DNA of 64,000 nt from Chrysomallon squamiferum (GCA_012295275.1 CM022670.1:29465938-29529937), one strand, 5' to 3'; positions 24,201 to 38,736 are shown, counted from the stretch's first letter. Program-made: numbers and translations. Notes: a model not told the origin generated them from the letters alone.

Positions 24201-27200
24201 TCTTAAAAATCTATTAATTTTAATTTTTCTTAACCATAATTTTTGTTTTACCTGGCTTGTTTGACAATGTTTTTGGACACATGTTGGATATAATAGAATG
24301 TCTTTAATGTAATTAAAATAAGTTTAACAAAGCTAATCGTTTTTAATTTTTACAGAACATTCCTGTTGTCGACTTAATATCTGGATCTGTGACAAATGGT
24401 TTCATTCAGTGCGAGTTTACACGTCTGAAGAAACTGGAAAGTGAAAACAGAGTGTTTAATTTAAACAGTGACTTTTACTTGCTGATTGCACAAGGTGTGT
24501 CCGATGACCAAGGTTTGTAGTCTTTTCCTTTCAAAATCCCTTCATTCATTCATTTATTCTTTCGTTCGTTCGTTCATTCATTCAATCCTTTCATTCTTTC
24601 TTATTTATATAATTTATCTTTTTTTGTATTTTTTGTTTGTTTGTTAATTCATTATTTTTCTTGTTTCTGATGCTGTTGTTGCTGTTGTTAATCCTCTTGA
24701 TGTCTTCTTATTATTGGTATTATTGCTGTACATACTAATATTATTTCAATATTTTAATATGTAAATATATATTTCAGATTTCTCGTATAACAAAGAAACA
24801 ATATTATCATGTTCTTAAATTCCTTTCTTAAGAATTTTGTTCTTTGACACTCAGGTTTATTAAGGCAACACACTGGTGTACCGACAATCTCTGGAACGAA
24901 AGCAAACTTAAAAGCTTCAGTAATTCTGAAACCAAATAACTTGGGAAAATTATTCATAAAAATACACGGTATGTTAAAATTAACTGGAAAATTTCCCACT
25001 AGATATATTAAACAATATTAAAAAGAACAAACATCAGCCATTACTAGATGAATGGCGGCTGACATATATGATAAAGTTTAATATCCTAGATCCACTGACC
25101 TTTGGTTATTCACAAACACAAAGAAAATATTTTTAAAATAATACTTACCAATCAGTCAGAAATTCATATATTTTGTTTTTCAAATTTCTGAAATGTACAG
25201 AATATATGTGATCAATAAAATTAATTAAATACAAAATCATAATTATATATATCGTGAAAGAAACACACAAAATTTTCTCTATGGCATATTACATATTGAC
25301 TTTCTAACAAATAATGATTATTCAAACTTCTTTGTTACTGTACTATATCAGGGTTTTTTAACGTAAACTGAAAAAAGACATGCTGCTTAATGAATTGATC
25401 ACACACAAAAACACACGCACACACAGACAAACACACATATTTATGAAGATGGATGTATGAAAGAAGTTTGTTTTGTTTCAGCTGCCGCGATGACCTTTGC
25501 CTGGATGTTCTGTGCTAGTATTGGTATTGTTGTATCAAGATTTTATAAACCACTTTGGCCACAGAAGAAAGTTTGTGGTAGAAAAGTCTGGTTCACGGTA
25601 AGGCAAGACGAATGATTTATTTAGTACATAATTAAAATAAATAACACCAGCACCACCAACAACAAAATCTTTAAAAATAAGTCGACGAAGCAGATACAAA
25701 TAAAATAATCTAACCTTTAATGGTACATTTTTGTTTTCATAGCATCAATATTGTTTTGTTCTTCTTGTTCTTGTTCTTGTTCGTCTTCTTGTTCTTCTTG
25801 TTTTTGTTCTTTTTCTTCTTTTTCTCACTATTATTAGTATTAGTAGTTGTAGTAATAGTAACGGTAGTAGTAGTAGTAGTAGTAGTAGAGTAGTAGTAGT
25901 ATTACTTATTGTAATTTTTATAGTGATTTATTTTATAGATTCATCGTTCACTGATGTTGTTTCTCGGTGTAATTGTGTCCGCTGCTTTCGTTATTATATT
26001 TTTGGAAGTTCAGGGACTAAGTGATGTAAGTTTACACAGATACAAATTTTATATATCTTTAAACATTAGTAAATTCAAAATGGTTAATTGCTATTATTAT
26101 ACTCGAGTGATCTAACTGTAGAACAGATAAACAAAACTGAAATGATATTCGACTGATTGCAGGGACAAATTTTCCCAAAACGTGCGCTCAGCTCTTTAAC
26201 TTAGAAAAATATAAAATTTGTATGTATTTGTGAGTACGGGCGTGCGTGCGTGTGTGTTATATGATTAAGTTTATAAAATATAATGTCTTAATGATCTTAA
26301 TAAGTAGGTCAGATATTTACTCAAATGTTATTTGTTTTCAGATAAATTTTGTAAAATTCCAAAACATGCATCCCGTTCTCGGCATGATCGTAATGGGACT
26401 GACTGTTGTTCAGGTAAATATGTTTGAAACATTTCCACGTAAAAGATCAAATCAGTGAGCACAAGTTTTTAAAAAAGACTGCTATTTAATCTTTAATAAC
26501 AAAGGACATTTTACTCCAATCTAACAAGAAAATAAATGTTGATCTCTGCTTTTCTTAATCCATTAATAAATGTTCACAATGAAACCGGTTATTACCAGTG
26601 GTTCTTGGTAAAAATGTATATTCAGTAATTAGCAACACAATACTAATTCATCTACACATTTTAGGTGTTTGTTTTTATGTATGAAATAACAAAGTTATGC
26701 CTATATATCAGTCATTAAGATAGAACAAAAAGATATATTTATTGATTTTAATATGCTACCCATCTCATTAATTTGAATAAATATTCTGTAATCCCATTAA
26801 AAATGTTTATGAAGCACATGTATAAAATATACTGATTTGTTATTTTTAGATACTTCTTGGTATGTGTCGGCCGAATTCGACTTCAAATAAACGACCTGTA
26901 TTTAACTGGGCTCACTGGGGTATTGGAATTATTCTGCACCTGGTATCAGGTAGGTGATACTGAAATTGTTTAATGTTTATACAAATTAAGTTTTGCTTAA
27001 TCGTTGGTCCCAAACAATTCGTTGTATTAGCAATATTTTTAAATCTTGTTTATCCTTAACCGTATCAGGTAACTGAGACTTCATTTTATAAAATAAAATA
27101 AAAGATGATTATGTAGAGAATATTCTGTATTAGTTGTCTCTAAAACTGTTATATACTTTGAAAGTTTCTCACATTACTTCTATAACATAAGAAGGAAAGA

Positions 27201-28440
27201 TGATTTTAAACGTTTCATTACACTGGCACGGAGAAATTATCATAGTAGCTGCGGTGAAATAGAACATACTTTTCTTTATCTTCAGTGTTTGTCTTGTATA
27301 TTATGAGAGTAACTGCTACATATTCATGCCATTATTTAACTTACTTATTTGTGAATATCAAATAACATAATATTAATGTATATATTATTACAGTTGTAAA
27401 TATTATTTTGGGTGTGCGGCTGGAGAAAGCGATGATACAACAATATGTTTCATACATATTGTATAGTTTCGTCGCTTATCAGTTCTTCATTGTTGTCATA
27501 CTGGAAATCTTAGTCTGCAGCTCTAAAGTTAAAGGTAACAATAGCTAATGTATCTATTTTTATGTGTATTTTACAGTATCATTGCAGAAGGACACACCAA
27601 TCAATATTTTAAATATTGCAGATAAATAATATACTCGTGTTTATGTACCTTTTAATGGCTGTAAGTGAGAGATGCGTGCGCGAGTGCGTACTTCCGTGTA
27701 ATATATATGTGTGACTTATGTTTTTAAAAGCCATGTAGTCTGTATAAGTAAGAACATGAAAAAAAGGAAGAAGAAGAGAAATAGGAGGGAAGCTAGCTTT
27801 TTATTATTCTTAGAAGTAGTAGTGTTATTATTGTTATTATTTTATATAGCTAACTGGGAAGAGACTTCACTATGGAAAGTTATGCATCAGGTAGGGGCGA
27901 TAAATCTTGTCTACAATACTACACGACAAATCGTGGCGCAGAAAATCAATCTTGCATAATTTCTCATCATATTGGTGACAACTCGTGACCTAAGGCCTTT
28001 TTTCATTTGTATAGCGATTAAATTTTATTATTAACGGGAGAAAATTAAAAAAAATGAATATAAATATTTATTATAAATATTTCCCTTTTTAATACTAACC
28101 ATATAATAACATTAAGAATTAACGTAATAATGAATATTGTCTGTGAATTCTATATTTAAGAGAGACACCAGCCGCTGTATCCAATGTATGCAACTCATAA
28201 ACTCAGAACTTCGAGCACCAAAACGGGAGACGATGATGAACCACCAGTGAGTTAACACAGTTTTAATTATCTTCATACTAAATACTAAGTTAATAACTCT
28301 TTACAATAGCTTCAACTTTCAAAAATTAATGTCAAACCATTGTATTATTTATTTTCATTTCCTTTATGTATGTGTGTTTGTACATATATATTTGTTTTAT
28401 TTTATATAATTTAATTTAATTTAATTTAATATATATGGTT

Positions 28441-28477
<37 letters not shown>

Positions 28478-28915
28478 TATTATTACAATCGCCATTACTT
28501 CTGGAACGACAACAACAGTCACTGATAGTATGATGTTCTGTTACTATCATCGTTACTAATGTCATTTATTATTATTATTATTGTTATTGTTATTGTTATT
28601 ATTGTTATTGTTATTATTATTTAAATTATGTAATCATGTTAATTATTACGGGAATAACTGAAATGACATAACATATATTTAGGGTTGAAATAACCATACT
28701 AACTGAATTAACTGTTTTGCACATCGTGTAATTATTACTGCACAGTTTTAAACCTGAAGTCAAGTCGTTTCCATATTTAATACACGAGATATTTTAAACT
28801 TTTATATTTTTTTTCTTCATAGGGCAGCCTCGCTCGTCGTATTATTCTTAGAATACACGTTGTCATGGTGACAGCATTCACAGCATCAGTAGTCATGATA
28901 ATTGTAATTAGCTGA
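20932..28915 (+). CDS. FRRS1-like protein copy 2 (reeler-DOMON-cytochrome b561)
   Basis: Predicted membrane ferric-chelate reductase/heme redox protein of 691 residues. Exons: 20932-21139, 21432-21568, 22005-22099, 22603-22978, 23339-23533, 23924-24022, 24356-24512, 24855-24968, 25482-25597, 25939-26025, 26342-26413, 26850-26949, 27394-27534, 28161-28246, 28823-28915; one open frame, all GT-AG. Signal peptide about 1-24, reeler about 25-150 (YSTGAPDTAC, RGLCSNKFKGFLVEA), Thr/Ser/Pro-rich mucin-like linker about 195-272, DOMON about 273-420 (CGLTHGCFVDC, GDDSVVECVHT, GFIQCEFTRL). Six predicted helices follow from about 465. Heme-type histidines are H501, H538 (MHP) and H574 (NWAHW). The fourth canonical position is Gln615. 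H673 lies in the last helix. The donors GTTTTC (exon 6) and GTTTGT (exon 7) are weak. Confidence 0.93.
21152..21262. repeat. (CA)n then (TG)n pair in intron 1 of copy 2
   Basis: A CA tract (about 21152-21190) and a TG tract (about 21229-21262) separated by about 40 bp are complementary. They could form a hairpin in the first intron, 12 bp after the exon 1 donor. Confidence 0.9.
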
Positions 28916-29171
28916 TAATAATTTGCAAGACAAAGATTACGGACGAGCAATGCTCACAGAAGCCGTTACCTGAGATGACCATTTTTAACTGCTAGAGGTC
29001 TGTGAGAAAAATAAGAAACCTATTGTAATTAGATGTAGTTGCGACAGTTCTGAGAACGTGAACAGTAGTGAAAGTACATTTATTTGTGTTTTTAATTTAA
29101 AAATAAAAAAAACAGATGTTGTTGTTGATTTTTCTTTATTTTACAGTGTATTTATTTACATTTTTCGTAAA

Positions 29172-29226
<55 letters not shown>

Positions 29227-32066
29227 GTGGTAGTAGTAGTAGAAGTGTTTCGAATTCCGGGGATTTAGGAGTATAATAGGATCTAAATCTATAATAAAAT
29301 TTCCATTTATATTTCATATACCTCTTGTAGAAATAGTCAGCAGCAATTTTTATGTATTATTTTTTTAATAATTTTGTTTGTAAAATAACGTTTGTATATG
29401 AGAACACTATTTCTGCTTCTCGAATAAGGGATGCTCATCCTTCAATACTACACGACAGAAGTACTAGTAGTAGTAGTAGTAGTCGTCGTAGTCATGATGT
29501 TATTACTACTACTACAACTATCATTACATCTTACTGAAGTCTCTCTCTCTCTCTCTCTCTGTCTGTCTGTCTGTTGTGTTGTTTCCTACTAAAACTGTTT
29601 TTGCAATAATATATAATTTACTCTAATCTTTAACAATGTACTACATGGTTATATGCATATAGAAAAGATTCAGAAACTGTTTTATTGTATTAACTTTTCA
29701 AAATATCTATATCGATTTGTTGTTGTTTATGTATTTGTTTTTGTGATTATTACTTATTTGTGTTTTTATGTTTATTTATATAATAATTACTGACACCTAA
29801 TAAAAATGAAAAAGGGAATACTTTAGTGAAAAATGTAAATAATAATTTTGAAAATATTCACTCAGTATCGTGTGTCAGACTGAATAAATTATCAGTGTGT
29901 CAGAAAGCTGTTTTTTGTTTTATGTTTGTAAATGAAAAGTATTGACATTTTATATCTTTTAATGCTTTATTGCATTCATATTAAAAATGCTTAAGAAATA
30001 AAATGAAAGAGGCAGGAGAGAAAGAATTGAAAGCTGAAAGATAAAAAGCAACACATATAAAAAGCAACACATAAAACACATATAAAACAAAATATATATA
30101 AAACACATATAAAACCACCAGTAAAAACTGAAATTAAATAAATAACTTTCTGTGAATATCTTACAGCAATCTTGGTTATCTATATGTTACAGGTATTATG
30201 TTTTATCAGGAAAAAAACGATAATTCCTGGAAATATCTGAAAGTATTGGTAATCACTGAACTGAAAGTAATGTGGCCAGATTTGGTGATGGACCACAGAG
30301 TCAAAGTTCCGAAGAAAGAGAAAACTGCGAGATTAAGAACATGTTTGTTTATGCTTAGGAGATCACAGTATAGCTGAATGGATTTGTTGATTTCACAGCT
30401 GAATCAAATGTTCCCGATTCTAGCCTCTCTCGTAAAATTCTCCTCTGATTCTAGTCAGAGGATGAGGTACTTTTAAATAATTCCTGATAATACATATTGC
30501 CTGAAGATTAGTAAGTATGTTTATAAACATAAAAACAACAAAAATCAACAGAAATGAAACGTATATATATATATTTTATTTATACAAGGATACATATAAT
30601 ATTCTAGCTTATATATTAGCATGCTGATGTACATGTTTATGAGAGTAGCACAGGTAAATGATATATAAAAACTATATAGAAATACAGTTTATAATTGCAA
30701 ATACAATTACCATACAAACGTTAACACGTAAGCATTGATATTAAAGATTAAAAATTAAAATGGTAATAAACACAATATTATTTACTTACATCACAAAATT
30801 TTATTCGTTATTATTATTACAATAATAATGTTTTGTTTGGTTTTACAGTTGTTTAATGTACTAACAGATTATGAAAACTAACTGAAAGTAAGTACAATTT
30901 TCATGCCAATATATAACTATATATATTCATAAACGAAAAAAAACGAAAAAAACCCAAACAATATGCACCATGAATCCGGTACAATAAAAGATATCACTAA
31001 ATTTTATATATACATATACATATAAAAGGAATTCGTTAAGGAAGCAATAACTCTTTGTTTTATTCACGTCACAATTAGTCCTCAGAGTTGTGGAAACTGA
31101 ATTTCACTAGTTCACCCCACTGTGTATAAATTATCTGGATGTCAGTAACTACTGTAGGTGAGTATTATTTGAAGACCCATTAACCATTAAAAAAATAATA
31201 ATAATTAAAAAATTAAAAAATGATGAAGTATTTAAGGTGATAACATTTAAATGACTTGCTTTAACATTTAAAATGTAAAAATATTGATACTTCAGCAAAA
31301 TTGTAAAAAAGTATGACTATAAATTGTTGAAAACGTTTTGAGTTTTGCTGTAATACTTCTCTGAAATTAACCTTCTTTTTTGACAAAAAATTCTCACTTT
31401 AGATATTTGTTTTAGAATCCGCAAACAATATGATATATTGTGTCTACCAAAAGTTTTGTAAAATGATATAACTGAAAATGGGAACTGTGGCGGAAAAACC
31501 CAATTTTATGAAAAATGAAAAAAAACAACAAAAAAACGTGATATATGGAAAAAAGAGAGTCGTGGATAAAACTTAAAGACAAACATTTTCTTATTTAAAA
31601 TTAAATAACAAACGTACCATAGTAAAATGATAAATTGTGCCTAAGCCTGGTGAATAATCCCTAGGAAAGAAAGCTTTTAATATTCTTACAAACATAGGGG
31701 AAACATGAAAGGGCCAATACCAGCATATTAGGCAATAAGACATTTGTACCAAATGAAATGATTTTTTAAATAATAACCTACTAAATATTATACAGCTGCA
31801 GTGTCCAGAAAATTACTATCCATAATGGTGACATTTTAAAACAACCCTCCACACACCACAAAAACAAATGATCATCAGTTTTAGAAATGATTATAGATTA
31901 AAATTCTGATTATAAATATGCTTATATATTCTTTCTTTGGTTTTCACAATTGCATTCTTTTGGTGTTAGTAATGTGATATGGTTAAGAGGAGGTAGATTG
32001 AAAAAAAATATATTAAAAATAAATTTATTTTACAATGTACATTAAACATGCAATATTGTAAATATA

Positions 32067-32092
32067 ATAATAATAATAATAATAACAATAAC

Positions 32093-32148
<56 letters not shown>

Positions 32149-32165
32149 TAATAATAATAATAATA
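32067..32165. repeat. (AAT)n microsatellite with AAC interruptions
   Basis: About 100 bp of AAT with a few CAAT changes, 3' of reductase-like copy 3. The poly-Leu open frame across it is an artefact. Confidence 0.96.
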
Positions 32166-32409
32166 AATATAAAATTAAAAATAAAATCACTGGTCTGAAC
32201 ATTATAATGCTATACTGATACAAAGTTTTACAGACTGACATATAAATATACTGACCAAAAATCTTCAGGATTATATTTATTCAAAAATGACAATATTTAT
32301 TTTTAAAAAAACCTAATTGATGCGCAAAATGTAGTAATTTTATAGCACAAAAACACGTTGCCATACAAATATTCCATGTTTTTTTTTTTTGTTCAATATA
32401 TATATCAAC

Positions 32410-32525
32410 AAACTACATAATCTATAATTTGTCAGCTGAATATTTAACGCATAATTTGTCAGTAAAACGTCTAATCCATAATATGTCACTTGAATATGTA
32501 ATTCATAAAGTGCCAGTAGTTTAAT
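32410..32525. repeat. Degenerate ~28-bp tandem repeat
   Basis: About four diverged units built around TAATTTGTCAG...AATCCA. It lies about 65 bp beyond the copy 3 poly(A) signal, so it is just outside the transcript or in a longer 3' UTR. Confidence 0.6.
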
Positions 32526-32588
32526 CATCTCATCATCATTAATCATCAGCTGACTGATGTAATAAGTAGCAAAGTGAATTCATTTTTG

Positions 32589-32594
32589 TTTATT
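32589..32594 (-). terminator. Polyadenylation signal AATAAA of copy 3
   Basis: AATAAA on the minus strand, 14-15 nt after the stop codon of copy 3 (32609-32611). The same close stop-to-signal spacing is seen at the alternative exon of copy 1. Confidence 0.6.
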
Positions 32595-32608
32595 TTCTGA
32601 CACTTCTA

Positions 32609-35600
32609 TCAGCTGACAGCGATAATGGCCACCACTGATCCAGTGAAAGCAGTCACCACTAAAACATGGATGCGTAGGATAACTCGACGTACAAAACTGC
32701 CCTGTAAATAATAATAATGATAATAATAATAATAATAACAACAACAACAACAACACACAACTTAATATTAGCGTCAAAGAAAATATAATAAATAACGTTA
32801 ATAATAATGCGAAGCGTGCCTTGTATGTTTTTAAAAAATGTGAATAACGTGTTAATTAACGAAGAAAACTCATTTCACTGACAGTAAATGATGGCGCTGA
32901 TGTCAAAATATGTCATCATTGCAACACGTGATTTCCTAGACAGAAATAGCTAATGTAATAAATCAAATACTCATATTTGCTAAATTCTCAAGATGTGAAA
33001 AACAGACTGACTTTTTAAAAAGAATGTCACGAGAAAAAAAAGTAAAGGAAACAGAAAAAGAAAGAATGAAAGAAAGAAAGAAAAAAGAAAGACAAGAATA
33101 AGAAAAAGAAAAAGAATCAAAGAAAAGAAAAAGGACTGCATTTGACACTAAAGAGTCTGTATTAGTCGTATATTTTTATGTATACAGAATGTATAGAAAT
33201 ATATTTTAGTTTTGTAAATGATTACTGAAGTAAGTAAACTTACTGGTGGTTCTTCAGAGTTGTCATCTCCGTCCTTTGTACTTGAGTACGTCGTGTTTCT
33301 TGTCGCGTAAATTGAGTATGTCTGTTGTTTTCGTTCTGAGAGAATTGTTAAAAACAAAACATCAAATAAGTTAATTTTAAGTATCGAATTATAAGAAAAG
33401 ACGAAAACAAATAAAATAAAATAAAACAAAACAAACAAACAAACAAGCAAACACATAAAGAAAGAAAGAAAGAAAGACAATAAAAAATGTTTAAATGCAA
33501 TTAACTTTTACAGACAAAGTAATGTAGTCTATATATGCGATATTCTAATAAAGTAACAAAAATAAAATAGAGGTAGATCATAATTACCTTTGATTCTAGA
33601 GTTGCAAGCCACCACTTCCAGAACTAACACAATAAACACTTGGTACACAGCGAAGCAATACAAGACGTAGGCGACATACTCATGTACTCGAGCTTTCTTC
33701 AAGTTCACACCCAGGATAATGTTCCCAACTTAAATAAAACTCATTGTCTTAATAAACGTATATTTATTTATGCAAATTTAAGCTTTAAGGTAAGGAATGG
33801 TTCAGCTTTTCTTAGGTTATAAATTTTTCAAAACATAATACGTAGATCTCTTGTTCAGGGAAACCTTACATAAATTAAAACCTACTTATGTCGGGGCATA
33901 CCCTACACACTACTAGTGTGTCTTCATAACAATATTAATTGTTTAATAAGAATAAATAAATAATAAGAACAGGAGAGAATCGCTATGTAAGAAGGATTAA
34001 GGTCGGAGAAGTATTTATTCTATATTAATTTGAGTAAGTAATAAATATACGTACCAGCCAGAATGTGTGAAATGATACCGACACACCAGTGTGCCCAGTT
34101 AAACACAGGTCGGTTCTTTGATGTCGATGTTGGTCTACACAGACCCAGTAATACCTAGATAGGACAAAACATTGAAAACCGTGTTAACAAAACTAGTCAT
34201 TATAACTATAATGTATATGCTGGGTCTCGTTTGCTAGGGCGTTAAACGATGTTTATCGAGATAAAACTACGGCTCAGCAATATAATAATTATCATATGTC
34301 TTCTCTATAGTTTCGTTAACCTGCTAACGACATCCAATAATAATAATAATATTAAGAAGAAGAAGAAGAATGTTCGTGCTGATAGAACACTTGAACATAC
34401 ACTAGACACATTTTAAAAGTTAAAACAGAAAATTACCTGTATTGTGGTAAGACCCATTATTATTATGCCAAGGATCGGATGCATATTACGAAAGTCCACG
34501 AAACTTATCTGTAAAACAGAAAACCATTTTATTACATTTCAGATAAATGGATAGATGGAAAAAAGGCAGTTGTAATTAGAAAGACATAAAATAGATAGAC
34601 TGAACTGAAAATCAATAACAATAAAAAATAATAATAATAATAAAAAATGCAATGTTCAAAGCATATAAGCAACTTTGTTTGTGTATATGTAACTGGAAAT
34701 ATTCATCATATTACTTACATCACTCATTCCTTGAACTTCGACAAATATTAAAATAAAGGCTCCAGTAACAAGAAACCCTAGGAATAACATAAGCAGACGA
34801 TGTATCTGCAAAAAATAAAATAACAAATATATTTTACCATTAACATCCTCGGTAAATTGTTTTATGTTAAACAAGATTTAAAGCTACTAAACTATACTTT
34901 ATTAATAATATTACAGGTTAACAATATGATCATATTTTAAAAAATGCCATCTTAGAATTGTTGGTTAAAATATTTAATTTATAAAAAGCGACGTATGCTC
35001 CATTGTTGATTAACATAAAGCAGTGTACCGTGAACCAAGCCTTTCTTCCACAAAATCGCTTCTGAGGCCATAGAGGTTTGTAAAATCGTGAAACCACGAT
35101 ACCAATGCTGGCACAAAACATCCATGCAAAAGTCATCACACAAGCTGCAATAAAAATAACGACCAATGACAACCATCGTTACTAATTTACTTATTAATAT
35201 TATGGTTATTCGTAGTACGTGCTTGTGTCGTTATTATTTCATCAAGAGAATTCTTTGTCATTGAATCTTTTACAGAACATATTGTGTCTTTGGAGGAAGT
35301 AGATCCAGCATTTTAGAAGAACAAACGTAAAAGGCGAAATTAAACTTACAAGATGCAAATAACACAAGATGGCAAAGAATAACGAATGAACGTTATTCTA
35401 AAAATATACACGTATCAGGTTTTACACAATACGCTTATAAGTATGACATTCAAAAGAACGAACCATGTATCTTTATAAAGAGCTGATCCATGAAATCTGG
35501 TGATACCACTTCCAGTGATTTGAAATTTACCATCTTTTCTGAAACTGTTGGTAATCTGATATGTTTCTCCATGAAACCTAAATAAAAATGATTATATCAG

Positions 35601-36005
35601 TTTTCAGTCATACTGGTTATACAGAAAGAAATTTGTTTCATTTTTTAACCTTATAAAAATAAAATAAAGAAAATAAAAAATCATTTGCAATGTCTGTATT
35701 TATTTTATTCTCATAAACTACTTTTAAAGTCTAGTGCATGTGTGTGTTTACGTTTATATGTATGTGTTTTTATCTAACATGTACTTTATGTTCATACTAA
35801 CATGACAGATTTAGCAAAGTATGATTTACCTCTATTATTAGACAGTCCTTGTGCTAGCAAAATATAATAATTGTTGTTTAAGTCAAACACTTTGCTTTCA
35901 CCATCCAGCTTTTTCAAACGAGTAAATTCACATTGAATGAAACCATTATTCAGTGAATCATAGGCCAAATTAGCAACAGGAATAGTCTGAAATTATATTT
36001 ACAGA

Positions 36006-36057
<52 letters not shown>

Positions 36058-38736
36058 GTGTTAGTATGATGATGATAATAATTATAATAATGATAATGAT
36101 TATGATAGTAAATCAACAAGAAGAAGAAGATTGAGGAAGAAGACGAATAATAACATCATCAGCAATTATTTTGATAAATCTGAGATATTCTCTTTGATTT
36201 TTCTTAAACGTCATAACTGTTATATCATTTGATCACTGTTAATCTATTCTCTAACTAAACAGCCTCTAACAGTATATTAACTAATTAGTTTAAAGTAACA
36301 ATCTGAATACCGTTCTAATTCTTGTGTTCATTCTGTGGTCATTGTAGCTGGCACTTATTACTGTCCGCTCTTGTGTCCGAACGCACTCAACCACACTGTC
36401 ATCGCCCTGCAACAAAACAACACAATTAAATTCTAATATAAACATTCCAACACACTTTCCTAAACACGTGAAACTAAAAGAGTTTAAAATTAAATATTTC
36501 TTTAATGTCTTTATTATATAACTATAACGTTACATCATAATAACAATTAAAAAAAAAAAAAATTAAAAACAGCACTCTTACAATTAAATAAAAGTTACTC
36601 TTTATTAACTGTTTGGATAATTTCATTTTTTAAATTTTGTTACGTAATGAAATCTTGAAGTCGTTAAAACTGGATTAATTTATACTCACCATCTTGGTGT
36701 CTTTAGAGAATCCTACTGCAACCCACTGTTCTGGTGAGTCGGGAATGGCGATCGCTCTGACACTGAACCACACCCTGTCTCCAATGTCTTTCCAGGCGAT
36801 CTCAAACCTGCACGCTCTTTTAGGACAGTCTGAGAAACAGCCCTGTGTGATCCCGCACTGAGGATCTCTGTGAATCTGAGATATCTGAAAAACAAATCAC
36901 ATGTTTATTAATCTGAGGTCGATAAACAGAGATAGGTAGATAGATAGGTAGACAGATATATATGTGTATATATATATATAGATATATAAACTAATTGAGA
37001 GGTAGAACTGGAATATATATAACAAAAAAACAACAACAACAACAATAAGCTAAAGAGAAAACGAAGACAATGATTGTAATAATAACAAAACTCACGAAAT
37101 GAATATAATAATAATAATAATAATAAAACTCACAGTTGATGGCGTAGTTGGCCCCAGAGTGTTGCGAGGTGGCTGAACCGGAGTTACAGAGAACGATGTG
37201 GAAATGTTATAGTCAGATGTTATTACAGAAAGTGAACCCATTGTGCGCTGTGTTGTTGTCGTTGTGGCTATCATAGCCGATGTAGGTACTGTTGGTGGAG
37301 AATGCGTCGTCGTTTGTGGCAAGTCTTCCGCGCAGGGGGTGATGTACGGGGTGACGAGATTTGACGCGGGGATGCTGAGAACTGAGGCTCGGGGATCGAT
37401 AACAACTGCCGAGTTGACCCCCACCCAGAATTTACTTTTCTCCTGCACGAATGTAGCTCTAGTGACAAAACAACAACATCAAGCGAAAAAAATAATCATA
37501 CAACAACAATAAAGTTACAAATAGAATTAACCTAATTTCTTTATGATTTTAGCTAAGACATTTCATTTCTTTTGAAAAAGAAACTACCAACTTACTTGTG
37601 AGTAAATTGTTTATTATCTAAGATAAGTATATTAGCCGATTATTTGATGATTATCTAATGATGATAATATTTATTACTACTACTACTACTCGTACTATCA
37701 TTACCACCACCTATTACTACTGTTATTACTAGAACTACTATTACTACTACTACTATCACGACAACTACTGTAACGACTGCTATAAACATATCATAAAATA
37801 TACCAGTAATGGGTTACTATTTCATTATTTTATTATGCTGCTAACACAAACCAATGTAATATCTATGACTTAATATTCTACATACTTGATAATCACATGA
37901 CCAGACGGTGTTGCAGGAGCTGTCCAATTAAAGAGGAGTGACGTCTTCTGTATGTTTGTCACGTGGGTTAGTGACGTCTCCTGAAATCGGAATGTATTTT
38001 CATACATTATTAAAATGCATTGCATCTGTATTCGGGTATATTTAATAATTCCACGAGAAAAAATAAAGGTAGAATAAGAAGAACCGAGCATATTTGAAAT
38101 TATTTACGTACGTGACCACAAGCGTATCGGGATTCTTGAACTTCAGTAAATGTTCCGATTCTCTCAGTGGTGTTCGTCCGTGGATCAGCTCGTCTGGCCT
38201 CGACCAGGAAACCTTTAAACTTGTTACTACACAGTCCGCGTAACATGACTGAAACAACACAGTGTATCGGTATTTAAAATAGAAATACAAGATAAATGTT
38301 TCAAACGTATTACTAAACGTTATATGTATTATTATATTAATGTAAAAATAACATTTGTGTGTGTATATATAAATGTAGGTGTGAGTAGTTGTTGTGGTTG
38401 TTGTTTTTGTTGTTGTTGTTATTATTATTATTATTATTATTATAAACTGAAATGTTTGTTGTATTTAATATTTTCGAAAAAGTAGCACAAATATTTTCCT
38501 AGTTATTAATTGATATTATTCTTACCCATGATACTCTCGCCTGGTTCATATGTGTTTTGGGAAACTAGAACGACAAAGGGTGATGTCGCTGTCGATGATC
38601 TGCTGAAGTCATGACGTGGTGTCATGCTGTTACACGCCGTGTCTGGGGCCCCGGTACTGTAGCCATAGCAACCACTCCAGTGCAGCAACGCTGCAAGAAG
38701 CGCAGAATGCGCGAGACTAGGTAACCCATGATGCAT
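32609..38736 (-). CDS. FRRS1-like protein copy 3 (reeler-DOMON-cytochrome b561)
   Basis: Predicted 676-residue membrane redox protein, close paralogue of copy 2. Exons: 38736-38526, 38248-38112, 37980-37886, 37458-37134, 36884-36690, 36406-36311, 35986-35830, 35577-35464, 35144-35029, 34805-34719, 34508-34437, 34154-34055, 33728-33588, 33335-33244, 32701-32609; continuous frame. Signal peptide about 1-25, then reeler (YSTGAPDTAC, RGLCSNKFKGFLVEA). The linker is Thr-rich but shorter than in copy 2. DOMON has CGITQGCFSDC, FEIAWKDIGDRVWF and GDDSVVECVRT. The six-helix module keeps His in IHRLLM, MHPILG and NWAHW, with Gln (VYQ) at the fourth canonical position and a conserved His in the last helix (RIHVLVV). 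The ATG directly follows an acceptor-like TTTGTAG, implying a noncoding upstream exon. Confidence 0.93.
36009..36057. repeat. (AAT)n microsatellite
   Basis: AAT repeats in intron 6 of copy 3, about 20 bp upstream of the exon 7 acceptor, followed by GAT/AAT mixtures and GAA repeats to about 36145. Confidence 0.93.
37677..37790. repeat. Imperfect (ACT)n block
   Basis: TACTAC-rich trinucleotide region in intron 3 of copy 3 with ACC and ATT variants. No coding role seen. Confidence 0.8.

Larger units (their letters stand above)
28916..32608. other. Tail-to-tail spacer between reductase-like copies 2 and 3
   Basis: 3' flanks of both genes; no coding exon recognised. For copy 2 a candidate AATAAA occurs near 29102, about 185 bp past the stop. 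Also present are (TTA)n (29177-29225), AGT/TC repeats (29460-29570), a 7-bp-stem hairpin (30442-30461), (AAT)n (32067-32165) and a degenerate 28-bp repeat (32410-32525). Confidence 0.6.
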
